NCBI GenBank assembly: GCA_011250595.1
Contig: JAANMP010000017.1
Coordinates: 23,695-87,694 of the forward strand
Reading direction: 5' to 3'
Length of the DNA: 64,000 nucleotides
DNA from: Bacillus sp. MM2020_1
Lineage (GTDB): Bacteria; Bacillota; Bacilli; Bacillales; Cytobacillaceae
Positions within the stretch are counted from its first letter, which is position 1, and the number at the start of each line of letters is the position of its first letter. A program made the translations under genes and the position numbers. Shown here piece by piece: positions 23,984-32,853 of this stretch. The notes beneath the pieces were generated by a model. That model saw nothing but the letters and a program-made list of their open reading frames with translations. It ran no database searches and had not been told where the DNA came from.

Positions 23984-24117
23984 ACCGGTTCCCGCGCTCC
24001 AATCGCTCACTAAGAGACCGTATAAGCGCTTGTGGAACCGGTTCCTGCGGTGTGTATTGGTCACTAAGGGTCCATAGAGCCCATGGTACTGGTTCCTGAG
24101 CTCTAATCGGCGCTTGA
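23984..24117 (+). repeat. imperfect tandem repeat, about 2.6 copies of 51-53 bp
   Basis: Units begin with ACCGGTTCC at 23984, ACCGGTTCC at 24037 and ACTGGTTCC at 24088, and share CACTAAG and CCAAT/TAATCG blocks. The junction GGAACCGGTTCC (24035-24046) is a 12-bp perfect palindrome. It fills most of the 213-base gap between levansucrase copies 2 and 3. GC-rich compared with flanking non-coding DNA. Function unknown; a dispersed intergenic repeat is likely. Confidence 0.65.
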
Positions 24118-24184
24118 AATTTATGGTTAATCAACAAAGTTTTAAACAAGCAAAAGTAAGAAGGCATTTGGGGGAACACTTTTC

Positions 24185-25531
24185 ATGAAATGGAACAAAG
24201 TTAAAAAAAGCAAATCTATCATAGCAGCTATTATCGGACTTTTTATTATTTTCATACCCATTGTTGGTCCAACCGTTTCTGCCCAAGAAAATGCAGATAC
24301 ATTCAACTGGACCAGAGAAAATGTTAGCACTCTAACAATCAATGAGCAAAATACAGCTCCGACATTTAATAAAGATGAGCTCGTTAAACTTTCATCAGAC
24401 TATTATATTTGGGATGCATGGCCATTGCAGGATTTGAACGGTCATCCAGCTGTAGTAAATGGTTTTAAAATTATTTTCGCCCTATCGGTACCGAAGGATG
24501 TCCTTCCTGGAAAACGCCATGATCTAGCTCAAATTCAATATTTCTATTCAAAAGACGGAAAGAGCTGGGTGTCGGGTGGTCCCGTTTTTAAAGATGGAGA
24601 TGCATTGGGATCCAGACAGTGGGCTGGCTCATCCATCATTAATCGAGATGGGAGATTACAAATCTTTTACACAGCAACAGGGCAAAAAAATGAAGCCGGG
24701 CTAAGCTATGATCAGCGGCTGGCAACTGCTACGGCAGATATTCGTACAACAAACACCAGTCTGACATTTAAGAATTGGTCCAAACATGAAATAATTGTTG
24801 AGGCAGATGGTAAATACTATCAAACAAAGGAACAAACAGGGAATGAAGAATCTTCTTATGCGTTCCGTGATCCGTATTTTTTCCAGGATCCAAAGACTGG
24901 GGAAGAATATCTTTTATTTGAAGCGAACTCCGCAGGAAAGCTTGAAGATCGTCCATTAAAACCTGAATATATTGGTTCCGAAAAGTTTCGTGTAAACCAT
25001 GTAAACCCTGAGGGTTCCAAAGCTTTTAATGGCAGCATTGGCATTGCCAAAGCAACCAATAGGGATTTATCTAAATTTGAATTACTGCCGCCCTTATTAG
25101 AAGCAAATTATGTCAATGACGAACTTGAGCGGCCGAGTGTAATCGTAAAAGGAAACAGCTACTATCTTTTTACGAAAACACACAGGGAGAAATTTGCACC
25201 CGGTCTTGACGCACCGGAAGGATTATATGGATTTACTTCAGACTCTCTCTTTGGAGGCTATCATCCGTTAAATAATAGTGGACTAGTTATTGCAAATCCA
25301 ACCGATAATCCGTATCAGGCATATTCCTGGATGGTTATGCCGAATGGCACTGTCACGAGTTTTGTGAATTATGTTAATGTGGACAGTAAAGATATGTATG
25401 AAGTTGGCGAGCAATCACCGGAGTATCAAATGGAGCATTTCGGCGGAATGCTGGCACCGTCCTTAAAACTATCGATCACACGGGATGAAACAAAGATTGT
25501 TCATGAAAAGAAGCAAGGGGTTTTTAAATAA
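24185..25531 (+). CDS. sacB: levansucrase (GH68), divergent copy 3
   Basis: Third levansucrase, 448 residues, signal peptide ending near VSA/QE. Catalytic residues are kept: Asp77 in WDAWP, Asp229 in FRDP, Glu315 in ERPS. Two motif positions differ from copies 1 and 2 (DTWP to DAWP, and ERPH to ERPS), both next to catalytic residues in the sucrose pocket, so product size or the hydrolysis/transfer balance could differ. SD GGGGGAA about ten bases upstream. It follows copy 2 after a repeat-filled gap and has no RAT leader of its own; expression may depend on read-through from copy 2. Confidence 0.92.
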   Translation: MKWNKVKKSKSIIAAIIGLFIIFIPIVGPTVSAQENADTFNWTRENVSTLTINEQNTAPTFNKDELVKLSSDYYIWDAWPLQDLNGHPAVVNGFKIIFALSVPKDVLPGKRHDLAQIQYFYSKDGKSWVSGGPVFKDGDALGSRQWAGSSIINRDGRLQIFYTATGQKNEAGLSYDQRLATATADIRTTNTSLTFKNWSKHEIIVEADGKYYQTKEQTGNEESSYAFRDPYFFQDPKTGEEYLLFEANSAGKLEDRPLKPEYIGSEKFRVNHVNPEGSKAFNGSIGIAKATNRDLSKFELLPPLLEANYVNDELERPSVIVKGNSYYLFTKTHREKFAPGLDAPEGLYGFTSDSLFGGYHPLNNSGLVIANPTDNPYQAYSWMVMPNGTVTSFVNYVNVDSKDMYEVGEQSPEYQMEHFGGMLAPSLKLSITRDETKIVHEKKQGVFK

Positions 25532-25533
25532 GA

Positions 25534-25573
25534 CACAGTTGTGGCGTTCAGTTTTCTACTGAACGCCACTGTG
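25534..25573 (+). terminator. hairpin after the levansucrase genes
   Basis: A perfect 11-bp stem GTGGCGTTCAG (25541-25551) with CTGAACGCCAC (25559-25569), extended by CACA/TGTG flanks. No long T run follows (TGTGCATTCTT), so it may also be an mRNA-stabilising end. Confidence 0.55.
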
Positions 25574-25658
25574 CATTCTTAAAACATTTGTCATTATTTA
25601 CCTAAAAATAATATACAACATGATGTGATACAGACAACTCAAAAATTTAAGGTGGAAG

Positions 25659-27059
25659 ATGAACATTCAAGACGAACGGAAAGAAGCAAAAGATATTGCG
25701 CAAGAATTATTACCGTTATTAGGCGGTAAAGAAAATATTATGAATATGACCCATTGTACGACTCGATTGCGTTTTGAGCTTCAAGATGAGAGCAAGGTTA
25801 ATAAAGCTGGAATAGATGAAATGGATGGTGTACATGGGACCTTTTCCCGAATGGGACTTTTCCAAATTATTTTAGGCCCCGGAATTGTAAATAAGGTATA
25901 CAGGGCAATTCTTGAAACAAACCCAACTCCTGTTTCTGGCATCTCTCCTGCAGAACCGCCAAAGGTGAGAATGAATCCTATTATTCGACTTGCCAGGACC
26001 TTGTCCAATATTTTTGTTCCAATTATTCCAGCTATTGTTGCAAGTGGTTTACTAATGGGGCTTATAGGTATGATCAAGGTGTTTCAGTGGGCACCGCCTG
26101 AAAGCTCAATAATGAAAATGCTGGATATCTTTTCAAGTGCCGCTTTTATTATTTTGCCAATATTGATTGGTTTTAGTGCAGCAAAGGAATTTGGAGGAAA
26201 TCCAACCCTGGGTGCAGTGATAGGTGGAATTTTAACTCACCCTTCGCTATTAAATCCTGCCAAGCTTGGATATAAAGTGCCGGAATATATGGAGGTTCTA
26301 GGGGTTGATATTCCTTTAATAGGGTATCAGGGAACCGTAATACCGATATTAATTTCTGTCTTTTTTATGAGTAAGCTCGAATTGCGCTTGAGAAAAATTG
26401 TACCAAGTGCATTAGATCTATTTTTCATCCCATTTTTAGTCATCATATGTATTGGTTCTATCTCACTTTTAGTAATAGGCCCGATCTCATTATTCATCGG
26501 TGACATGATGACAAATACGTTTCAGCTTATCTATCAATCTGGAGGTGTAATAGCCGGATTTTTATTTGGCGGCTTATATTCTCTCATTGTGGTAACGGGG
26601 CTGCATCATACTTTACATGCAGTTGAAATGGAATTGCTTGCAAATCCAAAGATAGGTGTTAACTTTTTATTGCCAATTTGGTCTATGGCCAATATGGCTC
26701 AAGGAGGAGCGGGGTTAGCCGTATTTTTTAAAACCAAGAATGAGAGACTGAAAAAAATTGCCATCCCTTCAGCTTTTTCAGCATTTTTAGGTATTATTGA
26801 ACCGGTTATGTTTGGGATTAATATAAAACTTTTCAAACCATTTATAGGCGCAGCAATAGGAGGTGCTTTTGGAGGAGCGTATGTGGTTCTTACTCATGTA
26901 GTAGCAAACTCCTATGGCCTAACAGGAATTCCAATGATCGCTATTGTAGCTCCATTAGGGTTTTCCAATTTAATGCATTACCTTATTGGACTTGGAATCT
27001 CTGTCATAACCGCATTCATAGCTACTTTGATTCTTTGGGTGAAGGAAGAAACCGAGTAA
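25659..27059 (+). CDS. sucrose-type PTS enzyme IIBC (SacX/SacP-like)
   Basis: Phosphotransferase-system permease, 466 residues. The N-terminal EIIB domain has the phosphorylatable Cys33 in HCTTRLRF; the EIIC domain (about 105-460) has about ten membrane segments and the VTGLHHTLHAVEM region typical of the glucose-sucrose superfamily. There is no EIIA domain, as in SacP and SacX, so it must borrow one. It lies 43 bases upstream of a BglG-type antiterminator gene with no terminator between. The pair therefore resembles B. subtilis sacXY, where SacX senses sucrose and restrains SacY by phosphorylation, although transport as in SacP is equally possible. SD AAGGTGG. Confidence 0.92.
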   Translation: MNIQDERKEAKDIAQELLPLLGGKENIMNMTHCTTRLRFELQDESKVNKAGIDEMDGVHGTFSRMGLFQIILGPGIVNKVYRAILETNPTPVSGISPAEPPKVRMNPIIRLARTLSNIFVPIIPAIVASGLLMGLIGMIKVFQWAPPESSIMKMLDIFSSAAFIILPILIGFSAAKEFGGNPTLGAVIGGILTHPSLLNPAKLGYKVPEYMEVLGVDIPLIGYQGTVIPILISVFFMSKLELRLRKIVPSALDLFFIPFLVIICIGSISLLVIGPISLFIGDMMTNTFQLIYQSGGVIAGFLFGGLYSLIVVTGLHHTLHAVEMELLANPKIGVNFLLPIWSMANMAQGGAGLAVFFKTKNERLKKIAIPSAFSAFLGIIEPVMFGINIKLFKPFIGAAIGGAFGGAYVVLTHVVANSYGLTGIPMIAIVAPLGFSNLMHYLIGLGISVITAFIATLILWVKEETE

Positions 27060-27111
27060 GTAGTCAAGATTTCACAGCCAATGCAAGAGCAAAAGAGGGA
27101 AGGTGAAAGAG

Positions 27112-27966
27112 ATGAGAATTAACAAAATCTTAAATAATAGTGCGGTTGTAGTGAAAGACATAGACGGAGAAAAGATCGTTATGGGAGAAGGAATAGGATT
27201 CCAGAAAAGAAAGAATGATCTGGTGAATCAAGCTAAAATTGATAAAGTTTTTGTCATAAAGGATTCAAATGAGCATAAAAAATTCGAAGAAATATTACAA
27301 TTATTACCGGAAGAGCATATAAAAATCGCAGAAGAGATCATCACTTATGCAGAAAAGGAATTGGATGTCATAATAAACGAGCATATCCATGTTGCTTTTT
27401 GTGATCACTTATCATTTGCCATTGAACGATTAACAAATGGCATTTCCATTAAAAATGCGCTACTTGATCAAATTAAAATTCTTTATGTAAAGGAGTTTCA
27501 AATAGGACTTTGGGCAAAGGCGTTAATCAAAGAAAACTTAGGAGTAGAAATTCCTGAAGACGAAGTAGGTAATATTGCAATGCATATCCATACAGCTAGG
27601 ATGAATGCAGGAGATATGCAGGAAACGATTGATATCACTACGACTATTCAAGAAATTACAAGAATAATTGAAAGTTGTTTAAATATAAATATTGTGGAAG
27701 ATACGATGTCATATGAACGATTAATTACCCATTTGCGATTTTCGTTCAAAAGTCTATTATCAAATGGGACGAACCATGATTATGATCAAAAAATGGCGTC
27801 GATGATCAAGGAAAATTTTAAAGAAGCATTTTCCTGTGCAAAAGAAGTTGGCCAATTTGTGGAAGGGAAATACCGTGTAAAATATCCTGATGCAGAGTTA
27901 TTGTATATTTCCATGCATATTCAAAGATTCTATAATCGAGCTGTTATGCGGAAACAACAGATGTGA
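27112..27966 (+). CDS. BglG-family transcriptional antiterminator (SacY/SacT/LicT type)
   Basis: RNA-binding regulator of 284 residues. The N-terminal CAT domain (1-56, [14 protein letters not shown]) binds RAT RNA. PRD1 and PRD2 follow with the four regulatory histidines at 99, 158, 207 and 269, the same numbers as in LicT/SacY. Start ATG 27112 follows GGAAGGTG; the in-frame GTG at 27103 overlaps that SD. The matching targets in this window are the RAT elements at 18403 and 21085, so it should switch on the LamG-GH32 gene and the levansucrases when sucrose is present. Phosphorylation by the neighbouring EIIBC probably inactivates it. Confidence 0.94.
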   Translation: MRINKILNNSAVVVKDIDGEKIVMGEGIGFQKRKNDLVNQAKIDKVFVIKDSNEHKKFEEILQLLPEEHIKIAEEIITYAEKELDVIINEHIHVAFCDHLSFAIERLTNGISIKNALLDQIKILYVKEFQIGLWAKALIKENLGVEIPEDEVGNIAMHIHTARMNAGDMQETIDITTTIQEITRIIESCLNINIVEDTMSYERLITHLRFSFKSLLSNGTNHDYDQKMASMIKENFKEAFSCAKEVGQFVEGKYRVKYPDAELLYISMHIQRFYNRAVMRKQQM

Positions 27967-28009
27967 AAGCTGATGTCAATACCAAGTCGCTTTTCTTAAC
28001 TTTCGGCAA

Positions 28010-28041
28010 AAAAGGTCTGCCATGATCCCGGCAGACCTTTT
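28010..28041. terminator. bidirectional terminator between the antiterminator and amylopullulanase genes
   Basis: AAAAGGTCTGCC (28010-28021) pairs perfectly with GGCAGACCTTTT (28030-28041) around eight bases. T-rich on both strands, it serves the two convergent genes. Confidence 0.85.
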
Positions 28042-28051
28042 CGATGACCAC

Positions 28052-31000
28052 TTACTTGGTCTCGCTTATCGTTTTTGTTAGGACATCGATGACATAGTTC
28101 TTTGTATTCTTGGTAATAGAACCTCCGTCCCCTTTAAAGATGGTGGACTTTGTGGAGTCAGTAGGTTCGATATGAACAGGTACTTGTGTCTGACCTGCTT
28201 GAAGGGTAAAGGATTGAGTGAAATTCATATCATTTTCGACTGTCACTTTTTCCCCATTGATAGTGAGGTCAGCTCCCTTAATTGCATTCCCCTTTATTGT
28301 CATAGTTGATCCAGTGACATCGATTTGGCTGACTGCCAGCGGCATATCAATCCAGCGAAGAATGGTATCCTGTACAACCATTTTGTTGTTCCCTTGGTTG
28401 GTGACCACAATTTTCATATCGGTTCCTGCGGCACCATAGCCGTAGTTACTGATATCGTCATCCGAATGATCGGATGGGGTATGATCTGCTAACCCTTCAT
28501 GATCCCAAGTATTGTCCCTCGTATATTTATACGTAAGCTCAGTTCCTTCTTCAAGCTCCACAGTGTATTCCCAATCAGGCGTCACAGCGCCATTACGGCT
28601 CATAGTCCAGGCACTAGTATTCCAACCATTCAAGCTGCCTGGTATATTGACCTGCGCTGCTAAAGGTGTATAATCCGTTGCATGCACCTTAAAGGTTACT
28701 TGTACCATAACAATTTCAGGGGTTACACTTACCTTATTGGATTCTACATGGTTTCCAGCCTGGTCATAGACACGCACTTGATATTGGTAGGCAGTTCCAT
28801 TTGCCACCTGATAATCACGGAAGGTGGCGGCGCTGCCGTCCAATGTTGAAAGAATTTGGCCGTCACGGTAAATGACCGTTTTAAATGGCTGATCCGGCTG
28901 CGTGAGTTTCCAGTTCAAGTTGACCTGACCGGATTCCTTGATCGGAGTGTCCAAAGTAACATCATTAGCAGGCGGGGTAGTATCAGACGTGCTGTGTGAA
29001 AAGGTCACTTCACCAGTAGCTGAGTAAACCCATGTATTCCCTAAATCGGGCGTAAAGGCCATTCGGTATTCATATTTGCCCGCCTCATACGCTGTAAAGC
29101 CTCCCTGAAACTCATTTGCCTGGTCTCCCTGAGCCTGGCCATTATACAAGGCTTGGTAAGATGTCCAAGCGGTTTGGCCTTTCATTCTTACTTGGAGATT
29201 GGCCGTGATTCCTTCTGCTGCACCAGTTTCTGTCGCACCTGGCAGGTAAAAAGCTGCTTTAACATTGGAGGTCTGTGCCAGATTCAGTTCCCCGTTGTCT
29301 AAAGTAGTCAGGTCCTTAATACTAGCCTTTGCAGCATCGTAATGTGGCACAAGGCCGGATGAGGCAGCAGGTACAGATTCATTACCACTTTCGTTCAAGG
29401 CCGTCACAGTAAAATAGTAGGTACGACCATTATTTAAATCGGAAATGTTCACAGATGTACCTGTAGTTTCCTTCACTTTTGTCCATAATCCACCTGAAAC
29501 TGTAGATTGATAGACATTGTATTTTGTACCTGTTCCTGTCCAGTTTAAAGTAACTTCCTTAGAACCAGCTGTGCCGGTAACTTCTTTAACAGGCTGTGGT
29601 TGTTTAACATCATTAACCGTTATTAACATTCTTCCGGACTCTGCTGGAACTGTTAATGACAGCTTGCCATCCTTCGTTGTAGTCACATATTTAGGGTCCA
29701 ATTGGTCCACAAAACGAAGACCATTCGCGAGCAGCACTTTTGTATCGATATCAACCGTTTGTGTGGTTTTCCCTCTGTTAATAATGACTAGGCCGGATTT
29801 TGATTCTTTTGTCCGGACATAGGCTAACACATCACCCTTTGCGTATATGTGGTGCAGATCGCCATGAGCGAATAGGTCAGCATTTTCCTTGCGGATTTGA
29901 CCAATCTTTTGATAGTGTGCAATGAGGTCTTTGTTTTCGTTCCCCCACGGATATGTGCGTCGGTCATCTGGGTCTTTGGATCCTGTTTGACCCGCTTCAT
30001 CTCCGTAATAAATGGTTGGTGCTCCAGGGTAACCCATTTGCAGGATAGAAGCCAGCTTCAATCGCTTCACACCTTCATCGTATTTGTAGTTCGGATCTTG
30101 TTCCGCTCTGAAATACGTATCCGTTCCATTGCCTAACAGGAAGATTGCCCGAGCTGTATCATGGGATCCCATCAGGTTCATGAGGGCATAAAAAGCTTCC
30201 TTTGGATAGTCCTCCTGTATAGCGAGAAGGGTGTTTTGTGCATTAGCGGCATTACCGTTCTTTAAGTAATCCAAAATGGCTCCGCGGAAACGATAGTTCA
30301 TGACTGAGTCATATTGATCCCCTAAGAAGTACTTGGATGCATCATCCCAAATTTCACCTAGAATAAGTGGCTCTTCTTCTTTTTGAAGTGTTTTTCCGGC
30401 TCCTATCATAGTCTTGGACTTCATTTGCTTGCGGAATTCCTGCCAGAAGGAACTGTCCACTTCATTAGCTACATCCAGGCGCCAGCCAGATGAACCTCGA
30501 TTAATCCAAGTTTTTCCTACTGAGTCCTTGTCATAAAAAATATAATTTGCCAATGCTGTGTTGTTAAGTTCACTTGGATGGTCAACCTTTGTGCCGTTAA
30601 CGGATTCGAATACAGGAAGACTGTCGTATCCCCACCAGCCTTCATACTTATAATGCTCACCCGTCGAAACACCGTTGACTTTTTCATTTGGAACTTTAAC
30701 ATTTTCAATATGGAACCAGTTTTCAAAGCCGTATGGGCTAAAGGTTTGTCCTTCAGCCATGAGTTGCTGTTTGGCCTTATCCTTAGCTGCAGTTTCAGAC
30801 AATTTTTCGTTATTCATTAAATCGTAAATACGAGACCAGTACTCATAGGCACCCACTGTTTTATATTTGTGGTAGCGGTCAAAATAGATGGAATCATCAG
30901 CCACATGATTAAATACCCCGTCCAAAATCAGGTGCATGTTCCTTTTAGACAATTCCTTGGCGAAATCCTCGAATTCTTTTTCCGAGCCAAACATCGGATC

Positions 31001-32476
31001 CACCTGTTTATAGTCTGTTGCATCATATTTATGGTTGGACGGTGCAAGTGCAATTGGGTTTAAATATAGGGTATTGACGCCAAGTGATTGAAGGTAATCA
31101 AGCTTCGACTTAATACCAGCAATGTCGCCGCCGAAGAAGTCGTTTGTAAATTCTCCGTCCCCTGTGTAGGAGCCAGTGCCTTGTTCATATGGATTATCAG
31201 GCAAGGATGACCAGGAGTCGGGATGTTCTATTGGCTGGCTGCCTCGGGCTCCAATCTGATCCTTTACATGGTCATTTGCTTTGTTGCCGTTATAAAAACG
31301 ATCAGGATAGATTTGATAAACAACAGCTTCCTTCATCCAATCCGGTGTTTGATAGCCCGGGTCGAAAACGGTCAATTGGAAGAGTCCTGCATTTTTATCC
31401 TCCGCTTTACCGGTATGCCCATCCTGTGTGTCTTCTCCGTATTCCACTGTTGTATCCTGATCCCCGGCAATGAATTTATAGCCGTGAACTCCTTTGTCAG
31501 ACGGTGTAAAGGTGGCTTCCCAGAACTCAATGGCACCTTTGTCCTTTGTGTCTGTCCAGCCTGCATTTTTCATTGAAAGCACCTTTGTTGTGCCTGTATT
31601 ATAGTTTTTCACATACAGGCTGGCTCTTGTTAGGTCACCCTTTTTAGCCGATACCCGTAATGTGACGGGTTTCCCTGCAGGAATTGCCCCAAACGGCGTC
31701 CGGTATACTTGGTCCCATGAATCATGATAAAGAGCATTCTTATCTATCATGCCATCAGATCCAATAGGTTTATAATCTGAATAAACTTCTTTTGTTTGGT
31801 TGTTATAGAAAAATGTGATTGTCGTATCAGAGAGTACATTCAGCTTCTCATTTGAAGCAGGGTAGGATTCCGTCCAGTCTTTGCCCAATACAATCTTGTA
31901 TTCGTAGCTTCCTCTAGGTACCTTTGCAGTAAAGGAATAGATGTTGTCAAAATGGGTGTCCTCCATTAACGCTGTTGAGTCTGCCGGACTCCAGGCAGAC
32001 CCTGCCTTAATGGCAGGTTGAATGCTTCCAACTAAACGAGGCATCTTGTCTTCTGCCAAAAGTGTATAATGGGTACTATCAGCAATGGCATGGGTATTGT
32101 CATTGTAGTAGAAGGTGACTTCTTTTTGTTCGGTCAGAGTTAGTTTAATGTTGTTTCCGCCAGGCGCGCCGCCGTCTCCGTAATTTTCATTCCAGCTTCC
32201 TCCAATGGCGATTTTGTATTCATATGCTCCTGCCGGAAGTGTGCCGGTAAAGCTATACAAACCATTTCCTTGGTAAGCCATTTGCGTTTTGGAAGAGGAT
32301 GGATCCCAATCTCCTGAATTCCCTAAAACTGCCTGCAGACTGCCAACAAGTACAACCTGCTTTGGTTCTGTTTCTGCCGCTTTGGCTGTTTGACTTGTCA
32401 CAAGTCCAGAAAATAATTGAAGAATTAGTCCAACTACTGTAACAAGTGACAGAAGTGATTTCTGCTTTCTCTTCAT
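28052..32476 (-). CDS. secreted multidomain amylopullulanase / pullulanase (GH13)
   Basis: 1474 residues. Signal peptide ends near AKA/AE. Visible order: two X25-type modules found in pullulanases (about 40-135 and 145-235, each with a GSWNENYG- or KDWTESY-like core); an Ig-like N-domain (about 245-375); a GH13 barrel (about 380-930); FN3-type domains (about 985-1075 and 1200-1275) flanking another beta domain; a CBM20-like domain (about 1280-1370, NIPGSLNGWN); and a C-terminal Ig-like domain. GH13 motifs: DGVFNHV, GWRLDVANEVD with nucleophile Asp668, GEIWD with acid/base Glu708 and MGSHD with Asp773. The layout resembles amylopullulanases that cut both alpha-1,4 and alpha-1,6 bonds of starch and pullulan. 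No SLH domains are seen. SD AAAGGAGA. LacI-type palindromes lie upstream, probably bound by the divergent regulator. Confidence 0.9.
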   Translation of the reverse strand: MKRKQKSLLSLVTVVGLILQLFSGLVTSQTAKAAETEPKQVVLVGSLQAVLGNSGDWDPSSSKTQMAYQGNGLYSFTGTLPAGAYEYKIAIGGSWNENYGDGGAPGGNNIKLTLTEQKEVTFYYNDNTHAIADSTHYTLLAEDKMPRLVGSIQPAIKAGSAWSPADSTALMEDTHFDNIYSFTAKVPRGSYEYKIVLGKDWTESYPASNEKLNVLSDTTITFFYNNQTKEVYSDYKPIGSDGMIDKNALYHDSWDQVYRTPFGAIPAGKPVTLRVSAKKGDLTRASLYVKNYNTGTTKVLSMKNAGWTDTKDKGAIEFWEATFTPSDKGVHGYKFIAGDQDTTVEYGEDTQDGHTGKAEDKNAGLFQLTVFDPGYQTPDWMKEAVVYQIYPDRFYNGNKANDHVKDQIGARGSQPIEHPDSWSSLPDNPYEQGTGSYTGDGEFTNDFFGGDIAGIKSKLDYLQSLGVNTLYLNPIALAPSNHKYDATDYKQVDPMFGSEKEFEDFAKELSKRNMHLILDGVFNHVADDSIYFDRYHKYKTVGAYEYWSRIYDLMNNEKLSETAAKDKAKQQLMAEGQTFSPYGFENWFHIENVKVPNEKVNGVSTGEHYKYEGWWGYDSLPVFESVNGTKVDHPSELNNTALANYIFYDKDSVGKTWINRGSSGWRLDVANEVDSSFWQEFRKQMKSKTMIGAGKTLQKEEEPLILGEIWDDASKYFLGDQYDSVMNYRFRGAILDYLKNGNAANAQNTLLAIQEDYPKEAFYALMNLMGSHDTARAIFLLGNGTDTYFRAEQDPNYKYDEGVKRLKLASILQMGYPGAPTIYYGDEAGQTGSKDPDDRRTYPWGNENKDLIAHYQKIGQIRKENADLFAHGDLHHIYAKGDVLAYVRTKESKSGLVIINRGKTTQTVDIDTKVLLANGLRFVDQLDPKYVTTTKDGKLSLTVPAESGRMLITVNDVKQPQPVKEVTGTAGSKEVTLNWTGTGTKYNVYQSTVSGGLWTKVKETTGTSVNISDLNNGRTYYFTVTALNESGNESVPAASSGLVPHYDAAKASIKDLTTLDNGELNLAQTSNVKAAFYLPGATETGAAEGITANLQVRMKGQTAWTSYQALYNGQAQGDQANEFQGGFTAYEAGKYEYRMAFTPDLGNTWVYSATGEVTFSHSTSDTTPPANDVTLDTPIKESGQVNLNWKLTQPDQPFKTVIYRDGQILSTLDGSAATFRDYQVANGTAYQYQVRVYDQAGNHVESNKVSVTPEIVMVQVTFKVHATDYTPLAAQVNIPGSLNGWNTSAWTMSRNGAVTPDWEYTVELEEGTELTYKYTRDNTWDHEGLADHTPSDHSDDDISNYGYGAAGTDMKIVVTNQGNNKMVVQDTILRWIDMPLAVSQIDVTGSTMTIKGNAIKGADLTINGEKVTVENDMNFTQSFTLQAGQTQVPVHIEPTDSTKSTIFKGDGGSITKNTKNYVIDVLTKTISETK

Positions 32477-32510
32477 GAAAAATCTCCTTTCCCTTACTCT
32501 ATTAATCTAG

Positions 32511-32524
32511 GAAACCGTTTGCAT
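32511..32524 (-). promoter_or_regulatory. candidate operator before the amylopullulanase gene
   Basis: GAAACCGTTTGCAT (+ strand) is an imperfect copy of the GCAAACGTTTGC palindrome at 32576. It lies 35-48 bases upstream of the amylopullulanase ATG, inside its leader or promoter. Confidence 0.45.
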
Positions 32525-32571
32525 GAAATTGCACAAAAAATCGTATGTAAGATGCTTAGGAGACTGTCGTA

Positions 32572-32591
32572 TTGTGCAAACGTTTGCGCAA
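32572..32591. promoter_or_regulatory. MalR-like LacI-family operator
   Basis: TTGTGCAAACGTTTGCGCAA contains the perfect 12-bp palindrome GCAAACGTTTGC (32576-32587). It resembles operators of the MalR subgroup of LacI regulators. The 377-base gap 32477-32853 between divergent genes holds this site, the sites at 32511 and 32747, and otherwise AT-rich promoter DNA. Confidence 0.65.
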
Positions 32592-32730
32592 TCGTTTTCA
32601 AAATTAATTATATCTATTTCTCAGCGCAATTCAATAGAAAATCAGAAATAAAATTTAAATTTTCTGATATATCGTTATTGAAATCGAGTGGTCTTTTATT
32701 TTTTAGCTGTATAACTGATTATAAAGCCTT

Positions 32731-32766
32731 TATAATAAAGAGTAGATTGTGCAACCGTTTTCGTAA
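32731..32766 (+). promoter_or_regulatory. -10 box and operator before the MalR-like gene
   Basis: TATAAT at 32731-32736 without a clear -35 box, followed at 32747-32766 by TTTGTG-type operator half and CCGTTTTCG (core GTGCAACCGTTTTCG). The operator lies downstream of the -10 box, consistent with autorepression. Confidence 0.4.
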
Positions 32767-32853
32767 ATGTTGGAATATGCAAAAATAATCGTTTCTATTA
32801 TTTTAAAATTAGTAGTAAGAATCAATGAACTTCGAATGAGAGGGGAGAAGAAA

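Noticed and set aside
23984..24117. Repeat array considered as CRISPR
   Set aside because: Units are imperfect, only 2-3 copies, with no constant repeat/unique spacer pattern and no cas genes.
28218..31576. Several open frames on the plus strand opposite the amylopullulanase gene
   Set aside because: They have no ribosome sites or recognisable domains and mirror the codon pattern of the real gene on the other strand.
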